Shown: positions 15,591 to 23,724 of the stretch, piece after piece | Position numbering within the stretch: position 1 is the first letter of the stretch | How the letters are laid out: each line of letters opens with the position of its first letter | DNA from: Rhizobium sp. R711 | GTDB taxonomy: Bacteria; Pseudomonadota; Alphaproteobacteria; Rhizobiales; Rhizobiaceae | Reading direction: 5' to 3' | Length of the DNA stretch: 64,000 bases | NCBI RefSeq assembly: GCF_002211365.1 | Contig: NZ_LOKZ01000014.1 | Location: 1 to 64,000 of the forward strand | Notes under the pieces: generated by a model | The model's input: only the letters and a program-made list of their open reading frames with translations | Database searches by the model: none | Told to the model about the DNA's origin: nothing | Program-made: the position numbers and the translations under genes

Positions 15591-17072
15591 ATGAGCATTG
15601 AGCCAATAGGGATATTCACTCTGGCGTTAGGTCTTGTTGGCCTTGCACTCGGATACACGTCAACGGCCGCAATTTTCGTGGTATTGACGATATTCGGCTC
15701 GGCCGCCGCAGTGCTTGCCGGCTCGGCCAATGTTCAGCCTGCGCACCTGTTCTTGCTTTTTCTCGCTGTTGCAACGCTGGCCAAGCGGCGTCGCTGCGAG
15801 ATCGTGGTGAGAATGCTTGGCTTCGGCAAGGCGGGCTTTTGGCTCGCATGCCTTGTCGTTTACGGCGCAGCGACTGCCTATTTCCTTCCAAGACTGCTTG
15901 CGGGCCAAAGTCTGATCATTCCCCTTGGCGTGTCCGAGTATCCTTCCACACGCGGCGCTGTCCCACTGGGGCCTGTATCGAGCAATTTTACTCAGACGAT
16001 ATACCTGATCGCCGACCTTCTGTGCTTTTTGATGATTGCATCCGTTGGGTCGACGCAGACGGGTTTCAACGCACTCGTTAATGGGCTCATCGCCTATGCG
16101 GCCTTTAACGTGCTGTTTGCGTTGCTCGACTTGACAACCAGTGCGACAGGGACGCAGGCACTCCTCCAATTCATGCGCAACGCGCAATACACGTTCCATG
16201 AGAATGAAACGATCAATGGAATGAAGCGCATTGTGGGTTCCTTTCCCGAGGCATCGGCTTTTGCGGGCACGAGCTTGGGTGCACTCGGCTTTACGGGAAC
16301 ATTGTGGCTTTCGTCGAGAAAAGCGGCTTGGACCGGCCCGATTTCCCTAGCCACATTTTTGCTGATCGTTCTGTCGACCTCGACCACCGGGCTTGTCGCA
16401 ACACCGGTCTGCCTGGTGATCCTGTATTGGACAGCGGTCTTCCGGTGCGGTGTGACGCAGGCGAGCCGAAACGCCACCGCTTTCGTGCTGATTGCTCCAG
16501 CGATCATGGTCGTGATCACACTCTTCGTGATTCTTCACAAGGAGCTCTACCAGGACATTCGCGATTATGTCGATGTGCTCGTGGTGAACAAGGCGACGTC
16601 GACCTCGGCGGCGGAGAGAGGATCATGGAACACTTACGGGCTTCAGAATTTTTGGGACTCTTCTGGGCTTGGCGTCGGACTGGGCACAGCGCGCACTTCG
16701 AGCTTCCCAATTGCCGTGTTGTCCAATATTGGCGTTCCGGGTGCGCTGTTTTTCCTGTTGTTCATGGTATCGGTCCTGATACGGTTGCCAGGGAATGCGC
16801 GAACCTTTGCCTCCGACGTTCGTCTGGCCGCACGCAACGGGTGCCTGTGTCTCTTCGTTGGAGCATGCGTTGCCGGCCCCACGGTTGATCTTGGCTTGCA
16901 GTTTTTCATTCTCGCCGGCTTGGCAAGCTGCAATCCCGCGAAGGTCCGTTTGCCTGCGCCTGTTCTGTCTCTTCGGGGAGGATCCGCTAAGCGGGCTGGG
17001 CTTAAAAACATGCTTGGACCGCTACCACCGACGGCCAGTCCACAGACAGGCGCCCCAATCGACCATCCTTGA
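15591..17072 (+). CDS. O-antigen/exopolysaccharide polymerase-like (Wzy) membrane protein
   Basis: 493 residues with about ten or more hydrophobic segments spread from residue 5 to 440. A large loop around 200-220 (ENETINGMKRIVGSFPEASA) and the RGSWNTYGLQNFWDSSGLGV segment near 345 resemble the external loops of Wzy/WaaL-type proteins (a short Arg/Gly-rich polymerase loop, then LGVGLGTAR). Such proteins link lipid-carried repeat units into chains in the inner membrane. The C-terminal 40 residues are hydrophilic. It lies in the polysaccharide locus away from the main exoY-like group, followed by a strong hairpin. Confidence 0.65.
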   Translation: MSIEPIGIFTLALGLVGLALGYTSTAAIFVVLTIFGSAAAVLAGSANVQPAHLFLLFLAVATLAKRRRCEIVVRMLGFGKAGFWLACLVVYGAATAYFLPRLLAGQSLIIPLGVSEYPSTRGAVPLGPVSSNFTQTIYLIADLLCFLMIASVGSTQTGFNALVNGLIAYAAFNVLFALLDLTTSATGTQALLQFMRNAQYTFHENETINGMKRIVGSFPEASAFAGTSLGALGFTGTLWLSSRKAAWTGPISLATFLLIVLSTSTTGLVATPVCLVILYWTAVFRCGVTQASRNATAFVLIAPAIMVVITLFVILHKELYQDIRDYVDVLVVNKATSTSAAERGSWNTYGLQNFWDSSGLGVGLGTARTSSFPIAVLSNIGVPGALFFLLFMVSVLIRLPGNARTFASDVRLAARNGCLCLFVGACVAGPTVDLGLQFFILAGLASCNPAKVRLPAPVLSLRGGSAKRAGLKNMLGPLPPTASPQTGAPIDHP

Positions 17073-17085
17073 CCGCCGCTTGCGT

Positions 17086-17122
17086 CGAAGCCGCCCCCGC
17101 CCTGTCAGCGGGAGCGGCTTCG
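17086..17122 (+). terminator. strong stem-loop after the Wzy-like gene
   Basis: Arms of 15 bases (17086-17100 and 17108-17122) pair with a single mismatch around a 7-base loop, starting 14 bases after the stop. There is no T-tract, so it may be a weak or Rho-assisted terminator or an mRNA-stabilising stem. Confidence 0.5.
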
Positions 17123-17225
17123 AGGTCCTGATAATCGCCGCGGCCAGGAGACTGCGGCGGGTTCTGCCCAGACCATCAAGGGCATGACTTGACCCCACTT
17201 TATCCGTCCTGTTCTTTAAGTGGGC

Positions 17226-17837
17226 ATGTATAAAACCATCAACGCAGTTCAACTTCACGTTTCGCTGGAAGAAATCGAGCCAAGGATCTGGCGTCGGCTC
17301 GTTTTGCCGTCGCTATGGAACCTGGAACAACTGCATCTTGTCGTTCAGGCCGCCTTCAACTGGTGGAACTATCATCTCCACGAGTTCGGGATCGGTGGGC
17401 TGCGCTATGGCGACATCGATTTACTGACGGAAGATGCCTTTGACGATGAGCCGCGCGTATTCGACTTTCGAAAGGTTCGCCTTCGGGACTTCGAAGAGGG
17501 CTCTCTGTTCAACTAGGTCTATGATTTCGGCGATAACTGGCGCCACACGGTCCACGTCGAGGAATTCCAGGCTCTCGACACCATGCCTAAGCAGGGACAT
17601 TGCGTCGATGGAGAACGTGCCAGGCCGCCAGAAGATGTGGGTGGCGTCTTCGGCTATGAGCGCTTCCTGGCGATTATGTCAGACAATACCGATCCCGAGC
17701 ACGTCGATACCAAAAGATGGTGTGGCGGGCATTTCGATCCGGAATGGTTCGATCTCGCGGTCGTCAACAAGGACGTACGCAATGCCTTGCGTCGAAACGT
17801 AAGGCGCAGGCTTTATCAGCCAAAGCCGAAGCGGTGA
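17226..17837 (+). pseudogene. pRiA4b ORF-3-family protein with an in-frame stop
   Basis: A single frame from 17226 to 17837 encodes a plasmid pRiA4b ORF-3 domain protein. It reads LHVSLEEIEPRIWRRLVLP, WNLEQLHLVVQAAFNWWNYH and, after the stop, VYDFGDNWRHTVHVEEF. The frame then continues with GVFGYERFLAIMSDNTDPEH and FDPEWFDLAVVNKDVRNAL. The only lesion seen is a TAG at 17514-17516, just before the conserved YDFGDNW block. It is therefore a nonsense mutation rather than a frameshift. The domain is common in rhizobial and Agrobacterium plasmids and its function is unknown. No strong ribosome site is visible. A sequencing error is the main alternative. Confidence 0.75.
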
Positions 17838-18087
17838 AAGCCCGCGACTTTACGATACTCGCGCCGAGATGCCTGGATTTCTTCCCGCTGTCTGATGCCA
17901 ATCTCGACATGGGCTGCCCGACCTCGATGGCAACCATGGTCGCCGACACGATCAATGCGTGCGCCGATAGCCGCGCTCTTTCGTAAGGGCGAAGCAGTGG
18001 ATCCCATGCGGCCGCGGCATTCAGGCCCACAAGCAGGATGGTCCTCGGTTCGGATTCAAGGGCCAGAAGTGGCCTGACGCAAGGGTT

Positions 18088-18121
18088 TGAGATGCAGCCC
18101 TCTGGTCAAAGCTGCATCTCA
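18088..18121. terminator. perfect 11-bp stem-loop downstream of yceI
   Basis: TGAGATGCAGC and its exact complement flank a 12-base loop, ending 10 bases from the stop of the leftward YceI gene. No long T-tract is present on either side. It probably ends the cupin-NAT-YceI transcript. Confidence 0.5.
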
Positions 18122-18130
18122 GTTCGTGTC

Positions 18131-18748
18131 TCACTGGAATGAGTAATCAGCCGGCACCATCTGCGTTTCTATCGCGAAAGTGACGACGTCACCGAGTTCG
18201 GGGATTGCGAAATCCATCCCCCATTCGCTGCGGCGGATCCTGCCGGTCGCCGAAAAGCCGATCTTCGCGACCCCCATCATCGGGTGCTTTGCCATAGAGC
18301 CGTTGAAGGTGACGTCGAGCGTTGCCGGATGTGTCTCACCGCGCAGGGTGAGAAGGCCTTCGACGGTACCGGTCTTGTGGCCCGTTACGTGGATCGTCTT
18401 CGACACGAAGGTGATCGGCTTGGCGGCCAGGAAGGTCTCCTCGCCACCAATTTCCGCATCAAAGTCGACCTTTTGCGGCCAGGGATAGTCGGTGCGAACT
18501 GAGAGTGGATCGATCGTGACTGAGAGCGTGGAAGTCTCCGGCTTTTCCGGCTTCCAATCGAGGCGTGCATCGACCTTGGTGAAGCGTGCGGTGTAGCGCG
18601 ACAGGCCGGAATGGTTGAACGACCAGTTGAAACTCGAATGCGAAGGGTCGGTCTTATAAGCCCCGGCCGGGGCCGGATCGCTCACGGCAGCAAGGGCAAG
18701 CGTCGTGCTCACGCCAAGAGCAAGGGCAAATGCAGGTATGTGTAGCAT
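18131..18748 (-). CDS. YceI-family periplasmic lipid-binding protein
   Basis: 205 residues with a signal peptide (hydrophobic stretch ending ALAAVSDPAPAGA, cut near residue 29). The YceI lipocalin-like barrel follows: YKTDPSHSSFNWSFNHSG, YTARFTKVDARLDWKPE, SLSVTIDPLSVRTDYPW, FVSKTIHVTG and TVEGLLTLRGETHPATLDV. The pattern ends SEWGMDFAIPELGDVVTFAIE. Family members bind polyisoprenoid-like or other lipids in the periplasm. It is the last gene of a three-gene leftward unit with arylamine N-acetyltransferase and a cupin (gaps of about 36 and 56 bases). The export signal sets it apart from its cytosolic partners. Confidence 0.88.
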   Translation of the reverse strand: MLHIPAFALALGVSTTLALAAVSDPAPAGAYKTDPSHSSFNWSFNHSGLSRYTARFTKVDARLDWKPEKPETSTLSVTIDPLSVRTDYPWPQKVDFDAEIGGEETFLAAKPITFVSKTIHVTGHKTGTVEGLLTLRGETHPATLDVTFNGSMAKHPMMGVAKIGFSATGRIRRSEWGMDFAIPELGDVVTFAIETQMVPADYSFQ

Positions 18749-18784
18749 GGATGGTTCCTTGGATGTGGAATGAGGGGGCTCGGC

Positions 18785-19630
18785 TCAGGCGACCTTGTCG
18801 TGGCCGATGGCCTTGAGGCGCTCCCAGACGCGGCCGGGTTTTGGAATGTCGAGGTCGAACACGGTCTCGAACGTTTCGGCAAGCTGGTCGGCGCTTGTGA
18901 TGCGCTGCTCGCGGACGCTGTTCGCCGTCACGCGGCGCAGACTGTCGTTTTGAAGGGCAACATAGCCGTTCTCCGTATGCCGCAGGACCGCAAGCGCATT
19001 GGTGAACGGCGAGGCGGCGTCCTGCATCAGCCAGCCATGCGTTGCGAGCATCGCGGCTTCGTCACTGTGATCTGGTCGGAAATCGAAGCTTTTGGCGATG
19101 CCGCGCACATGGTTGTTGAAGCGCAGCCAGCCACCTGCCGCCGGCATGATCGAGAAGTCGAAGCCGCGCTGGCTGATCGGCCCGGTGGCAAGCGGCACCG
19201 GTTCGATGATGGCGTCCGCCACGCCGACCTCGGCGAGATAGGGGCGGTCGAGGTCGATACGCAGCGTCAAATGATTGCCGATCGCGATATCGCCCAGCCT
19301 TTCCCGGTCGACACCGCCGCAAAGACGGGTCACGCGGAAGCCGAGTGCTGCAAGTGCTGCGCCGAAGAGGCCATTCATCTCGTAGCACCAGCCGCCGCGC
19401 CGTTTCTCGACCATCTTGGCGAAGGCCGCAGCCGGGGTTATCGCCGATGGCCATCCCATGAAGGCGTCGAGCGCCTCCCATGTAAAACTCATGAGATGAG
19501 CGCGATGCAGTTGCGACAGGCTGCCAATGTCAAGGCGAGCCGGAGGCTTGACCCCAATCCGGGCGAGATAGGCGCCGAGTTGCGTGGTCGTCAGGGTCAT
19601 TCCGTTTTCGTTCGAAGGCACATGTGTCAT
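18785..19630 (-). CDS. arylamine N-acetyltransferase
   Basis: 281 residues, the normal NAT length. These cytosolic enzymes move acetyl from acetyl-CoA to aromatic amines or hydrazines via an active-site Cys. The N-terminus has LGAYLARIGVKPPARLDIGS and LHRAHLMSFTWEAL. The catalytic Cys lies in KRRGGWCYEMNGLFGAAL (about residue 81), and the His in IGNHLTLRIDL. The Asp of the triad normally lies in a VDVGFG motif. Here the matching position reads LAEVGVAD, so the acid would be Glu or a shifted Asp. Activity may thus be altered. A GGAGACCGAAGG site precedes the start. Middle gene of the cupin-NAT-YceI unit. Confidence 0.87.
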   Translation of the reverse strand: MTHVPSNENGMTLTTTQLGAYLARIGVKPPARLDIGSLSQLHRAHLMSFTWEALDAFMGWPSAITPAAAFAKMVEKRRGGWCYEMNGLFGAALAALGFRVTRLCGGVDRERLGDIAIGNHLTLRIDLDRPYLAEVGVADAIIEPVPLATGPISQRGFDFSIMPAAGGWLRFNNHVRGIAKSFDFRPDHSDEAAMLATHGWLMQDAASPFTNALAVLRHTENGYVALQNDSLRRVTANSVREQRITSADQLAETFETVFDLDIPKPGRVWERLKAIGHDKVA

Positions 19631-19686
19631 CCTTCGGTCTCCTTTCCATGGGTTGTTGTTCAGGTTCAGTGGGCGTGTTGGGGTGG

Positions 19687-20148
19687 TCAGGCGACCTTGC
19701 GGTCGTCGTCGGGTGGAAAGATCAGGCCGAAGTCCTTGGCGACCGAGGCGATCTGCTCCGGCGTTTCGGGCTTGCAGAGCTCAAAGATGGGAAAGAAGCT
19801 TTCGAAGCCGCCCGGGGTGACGATGACCATGAGGCGGCCTTCCGCGTTCCCGACATTGCTGAAGCGGTGCGCTACACCGCGTGGCAGGGCGATGCAGCCG
19901 CCTTCCGTGAGTTCGACGTAGTCATCGGCCCACCAGAAGCCAAAGCGGCCGGCAAGGACGCGGAAGAACTCATCCTCACGATGATGTAGATGCAGAGGCG
20001 GTCCGTCGCCGGGCGCCACGAAGGCTTCGTACATGCCGAGCGCACCGCCGGTATTGGCCGCCATCATGCGGATCACATGCCTGCCGAATGCCACCGCAGG
20101 CGTCCCATGTCCCGGCGGCGAGACCGCCGCGTCGCTAAACTCTTTCAT
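19687..20148 (-). CDS. cupin-domain protein
   Basis: 153 residues, one cupin barrel. Motif 1 is PPLHLHHREDEFFRVLAGRF with His, His and Glu ligands; motif 2 is EGGCIALPRGVAHRFSNVG with the fourth His. The tail VIVTPGGFESFF matches that of the cupin at 2699-3154, so the two are paralogues of one small family. The start is the ATG after GGAGAGAAAGAG; upstream in-frame ATGs lack a site. It is the first gene of the leftward unit and is divergent from the PNPOx gene. Probable metal-dependent enzyme, substrate unknown. Confidence 0.8.
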   Translation of the reverse strand: MKEFSDAAVSPPGHGTPAVAFGRHVIRMMAANTGGALGMYEAFVAPGDGPPLHLHHREDEFFRVLAGRFGFWWADDYVELTEGGCIALPRGVAHRFSNVGNAEGRLMVIVTPGGFESFFPIFELCKPETPEQIASVAKDFGLIFPPDDDRKVA

Positions 20149-20438
20149 CTCTTTCTCTCCAGGTTCGGACCGCAACGTTCGTGATGCTTCCACTCTTGCG
20201 ACAGGACGCAGAAGTCGTGCCACCGTCCCGGCATAGCGGGGCGTATGGTGTCGACGTCTTTCGTTTAGGCAGCGCAAGGCCGCCGAAGACGGGCAGATGA
20301 TGATTATCAGGCCGTCCAGCCGGTACGACGCTTCTCTAGCGCACAATGACAGCCGGCGTTCCTAAATGAATGTGCAAGCCATGCCGAATTTCCTAAAAGT
20401 TTGCTAAGAAGGCTAGAAACAAGCAATGGGGGACAGCA

Positions 20439-20924
20439 GTGAGGGTCGACGACGGGCTTCTTGACTTTTTCAATCGGCCGCTGATGTGCATTATCGCGGT
20501 GGCCGACGAGACGCGCCGGCCCTCCGCCGGACGCGGCGTCGGCTTCCAACTCCTGGAAGACCGTGAGACGATCGACGTCATCTTTTCCGCCTGGCAGTGG
20601 CCGCGGCTCGAGCCCTGCATCCGCCAGACCGGGCGTATCGCCGCGACCTTCGTCAGCCCGTCGGACTATGTGAGCTTCCAATTGAAGGGTACTGCCGCAA
20701 TCCGGGATACGGAAACGCCCGACCTTAATCGCGCCGACCGTTTCATGACCGCGGCCACCGACGAGCTCGAAGCTCTCGGTGTGGCCCGGCGCCTGATCGC
20801 CCCCTGGCTGACGGCGCGCGAGGCTCGCGTCGCCAGGCTCGCGATCAGCGAAATCTACGTCCAAACGCCCGGCCCGCTCGCTGGCATGCTGGCAGGCGAG
20901 AAATCTGATGCGAGCACGCGATGA
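20439..20924 (+). CDS. PNPOx-like FMN-binding split-barrel protein
   Basis: 161 residues, starting at GTG after GGGGGACA. NRPLMCIIAVADETRRPSAGR, DVIFSAWQWPRLEPCI and TGRIAATFVSPSDYVSFQLKG follow the strand order of the pyridoxamine 5'-phosphate oxidase-like split barrel, which binds FMN, F420 or haem. The TxRPSxGRGVGF block resembles the substrate-side loop. Its stop overlaps the next start (ATGA), so the two products are made together and may form a complex. Its natural cofactor is not predictable from motifs. Confidence 0.65.
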   Translation: MRVDDGLLDFFNRPLMCIIAVADETRRPSAGRGVGFQLLEDRETIDVIFSAWQWPRLEPCIRQTGRIAATFVSPSDYVSFQLKGTAAIRDTETPDLNRADRFMTAATDELEALGVARRLIAPWLTAREARVARLAISEIYVQTPGPLAGMLAGEKSDASTR

Positions 20925-22267
20925 ACCTGAGGCTTTCCGATCTTTCCACCTGCTTTGAAGGTGTCATCCCCTCCATCATCGCCACGGCCTCGGCCGATGG
21001 CATGCCGAACATATCCTATCTTTCCCATGTGGTGCGCCTCGATGAGGAGCATGTCGCGCTTTCCAACCAGTTCTTCGCCAAGACGGCAGCAAATGTGCGC
21101 GCCAATCCCAAGGTCACGCTAATCCTCGTCGACGGTTTGACCGGAGACCAGTTCCTGCTCGATATCAGCTTCGTGCGTTCCGTCGATACCGGCGCACTGT
21201 TTGACAAGATCGCCCGTCAGCTCAAGGCGAGCAGCGCCCAGGTCGGCATGTCGGACGTCATGCGACTGAGGAGCGCCGACATTTTCCGGGTGCATGGGAT
21301 CGAAAAGGTTCCTTCGCCAGTGGAAACGGCAGTGCAAATCACCGGCCGTGCAGCTGTCAATATTCCCGCGCTTGCCAGGGCGATCAAGGCCATCGATCAA
21401 CAGGCCGAGGCAGATGAGATCATCGACAGCCTGCTTGACGGCGTCCAACAGGTTCTTGGATGCGATAATGCCCTCGTCCTTATGCGCGACAGCCACCGCA
21501 ACTGCCTGATCACGACCGGCAGCATTGGCTACGAGCGCTCGGGCCTTGGATCTGAAATTGCCGACAGCGAGGGATTGATTGGCGCTGCGGCAACGAGTGG
21601 CCAGACGATCAAGGTCAGCGACATGAGCCGCGTGCGCCGGTTTGGCGAAGCGATCGGTCTGGAGACGGAAAACACCACGCGCACCATCGCTTTTCCGCAA
21701 TTGCCAACAGCCATGAGCCAGATTGCCGTTCCTATGACCGCCAGCGGCTCGGTGACGGGCGTGCTCTTCATCGAGAGCAAGCAGCGGCTCGCCTTCCTTG
21801 AAGAGGACGAGGCGGCTCTCGAAATCCTGGCGGGTCAGGCTGCCCGCGCACTCAGGGCGACCGAACGGGAAGCGGCCGCAGCGGAGATGAAACCAGCTGT
21901 CCGCATGCCCGAACCTGCCCCCGTCGGGCGACAAGTCCGCGTCGTTCATCACCGCTTCGACGACAGCGTCTTCGTCGATGGCGCCTATATCGTGAAAGGC
22001 GTTGCCGGCAGCCTGCTGCGCCTGATGCTCGATTGGCATCTGAGCGACGGCAGGAGCGAATTCACGAATCGGGAGATGCGGCTCGCGGCCGGTGCGCGCA
22101 TGCCGGAGATCAAGGACAATCTCGAAACCCGGCTCCTGCTGTTGCGTCGCCGTCTCGAAGAAAAGCAGGCGCCCATACGCCTCGTGCGCATCGGTAGGGG
22201 CCGTGTGCGGCTTGAAGTGCAAGGACCTCTGGTCCTTGACGCTGCCGCAGGCGACCACGTGAACTGA
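20921..22267 (+). CDS. PNPOx-GAF fusion protein, possible regulator
   Basis: 448 residues. Residues 1-115 form a PNPOx-like barrel (IIATASADGMPNISYLSHVV; ANPKVTLILVDG; ISFVRSVDTG). Residues about 165-310 are a GAF domain (LLDGVQQVLGCDNALVLMRD; SQIAVPMTASGSVTGVLFIES; LEILAGQAARAL). The C-terminal 110 residues (FVDGAYIVKGVAGSLLRLML; EFTNREMRLA; DNLETRLLLLRRRLEE) look like a compact helix-rich output domain, possibly winged-helix. A flavin- or haem-bearing barrel joined to GAF suggests redox or ligand sensing. It is translationally coupled to the smaller PNPOx gene. Confidence 0.7.
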   Translation: MNLRLSDLSTCFEGVIPSIIATASADGMPNISYLSHVVRLDEEHVALSNQFFAKTAANVRANPKVTLILVDGLTGDQFLLDISFVRSVDTGALFDKIARQLKASSAQVGMSDVMRLRSADIFRVHGIEKVPSPVETAVQITGRAAVNIPALARAIKAIDQQAEADEIIDSLLDGVQQVLGCDNALVLMRDSHRNCLITTGSIGYERSGLGSEIADSEGLIGAAATSGQTIKVSDMSRVRRFGEAIGLETENTTRTIAFPQLPTAMSQIAVPMTASGSVTGVLFIESKQRLAFLEEDEAALEILAGQAARALRATEREAAAAEMKPAVRMPEPAPVGRQVRVVHHRFDDSVFVDGAYIVKGVAGSLLRLMLDWHLSDGRSEFTNREMRLAAGARMPEIKDNLETRLLLLRRRLEEKQAPIRLVRIGRGRVRLEVQGPLVLDAAAGDHVN

Positions 22268-22384
22268 GAGATGTTCGCCAATTCGCCCTCGCGGTCTGGA
22301 GCGGATTTCAGGAAATGTGAAAATTTCTTGCCGAAAATTCAGCCGCCGCCCTCGCCATTTTCGCCTCGAACCAGTGCGGCCTTG

Positions 22385-23200
22385 CTGCTTGCACCAGCTC
22401 TGGAGCTACAATCGCTCAAACGAAACGCTGGAGGCGCTTTGTTCGTCTGGTCCGAAAGAATGCCGGATCGATTGACGATGCCTGCGCCGAACTGCGTGCC
22501 ACAGCCGACGATCTTTCGGGCGGTGCCAACGCACAGGCGGCTGCCCCTAAGGAAGCTGCGGCCGCCCTTGAAGAGGTCGCGACAACTGTAACGATGTCGG
22601 CTAAGGGAGCCTGGGAGGTAAAGAGATCGGTCGATACGGCCAAATCCGATACGTGTGCGGCGGCAGGGATTGTTTCCCGCACTATCGCCGCCATCAAGAC
22701 ATCGCCAGCTCTTCAGAGCAGATCGGACAGATCATCGGCGTCATCGGCGTCATCGACGACATCGCCTTTCAGACCAATCTCTGGAGGCCGGCAAGGGTTC
22801 GCGATGGTTGCTAAGGAAGTACGAAAACTGGCCAAGCGCTCGGCCGCTGCTGCGAGTGAGATCAAGACCCTGGCCGCGCGGGCTTTCGGCGATCTCTCGG
22901 GCGATATCGGCCTGGTCGGTCGGGTTGGTGGTTCACTCGACGCCATCGAGCGGCAATCAATCAACAGATCGGCACCATCGTCCAGTCGTCCGTCGAGCAA
23001 TCGACTGCACTTTTAGAGCTCGACGGTGGACTACCAGATCACGCAGCAGAACGCTTCCAGGCAGAGCAGACGAATGTGGCCATGCAGGCTCTCGCCGGTC
23101 AGGCGGAGGATCTAAGGATGCAGCAATGTTCCGCAGCGGTTTCTGAAGGCGGCACTGCTTGCGCGATGCCGGCGGCAGCGTGAAGTTTGAGCATGAACCG
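22385..23200 (+). pseudogene. methyl-accepting chemotaxis protein remnant
   Basis: Scattered over all three frames are pieces of an MCP cytoplasmic domain: NAGSIDDACAELRATADDLS, AAAALEEVATTVTMSAKGAW, SSEQIGQIIGV, VIDDIAFQTNL, FAMVAKEVRKLAKRSAAAAS, EIKTL and EQTNVAMQALAGQAEDL. The nine-base word ATCGGCGTC is tandemly doubled near 22735. The hairpin tip that binds CheA/CheW (normally just after FQTNL) is deleted. The N-terminal sensor and transmembrane half is missing. With several frameshifts it is certainly dead. No other chemotaxis gene is near. Confidence 0.8.
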
Positions 23201-23412
23201 CTTCGGTCGGGCGTTGCTCAATTGGAAAGACGTTGCCGAGATCGTGCAATCTTGCTGCCTGCGGCCATTGCCGGCGCTGCAGATTGGTTTGGAGTTTCGC
23301 GAAGCTGCCGAGCTGCAGGAGAACGCCTTCGCGGCAACTGTTGAGATGCAACGGGCTGTTCGTCGAGATGAAATGCCGCCGTTGGCCTTTTCCAATCGGC
23401 GCACTACCTGGA

Positions 23413-23664
23413 CTAAACCTTGCGGCGGGCGCCCCGCACATACAGGAAATAAAGGATACCGTGCGTAAAGAGGTAGCCCGCCTCGAGACTGCCGGCAAAG
23501 ACCAATCCCCATCCAAGCGAGCCCAGAAAAGTGCTTCCGCCGGAATAGCTGGCGATTGCGTGGGCGATCATCACGGCCAACAGAATGAGTGTAACGATGA
23601 GAATTGGCGCGCGCAGTGCGCATGCCGCGCCGATCGCAAACAGGATTAGAAGCGTCGATGCCAT
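23413..23664 (-). CDS. small membrane protein of the polysaccharide locus
   Basis: 83 residues with three likely transmembrane segments: LLILFAIGAACAL, ILIVTLILLAVMIAHAIAS and a longer one around GLVFAGSLEAGYLFTHGIL. A basic end (RGARRKV) suits a cytosolic C-terminus. The start follows GGAGCAACCAT. It lies 60 bases downstream of the exporter gene on the same strand, so it may be co-transcribed. Similar small proteins occur beside exo genes, but I cannot assign a role. Confidence 0.6.
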   Translation of the reverse strand: MASTLLILFAIGAACALRAPILIVTLILLAVMIAHAIASYSGGSTFLGSLGWGLVFAGSLEAGYLFTHGILYFLYVRGARRKV

Positions 23665-23724
23665 ATGGTTGCTCCGACGTCGTTTTTCTGGGCATTACAA
23701 CCGGCACGTACCGGACGCAAGCTT

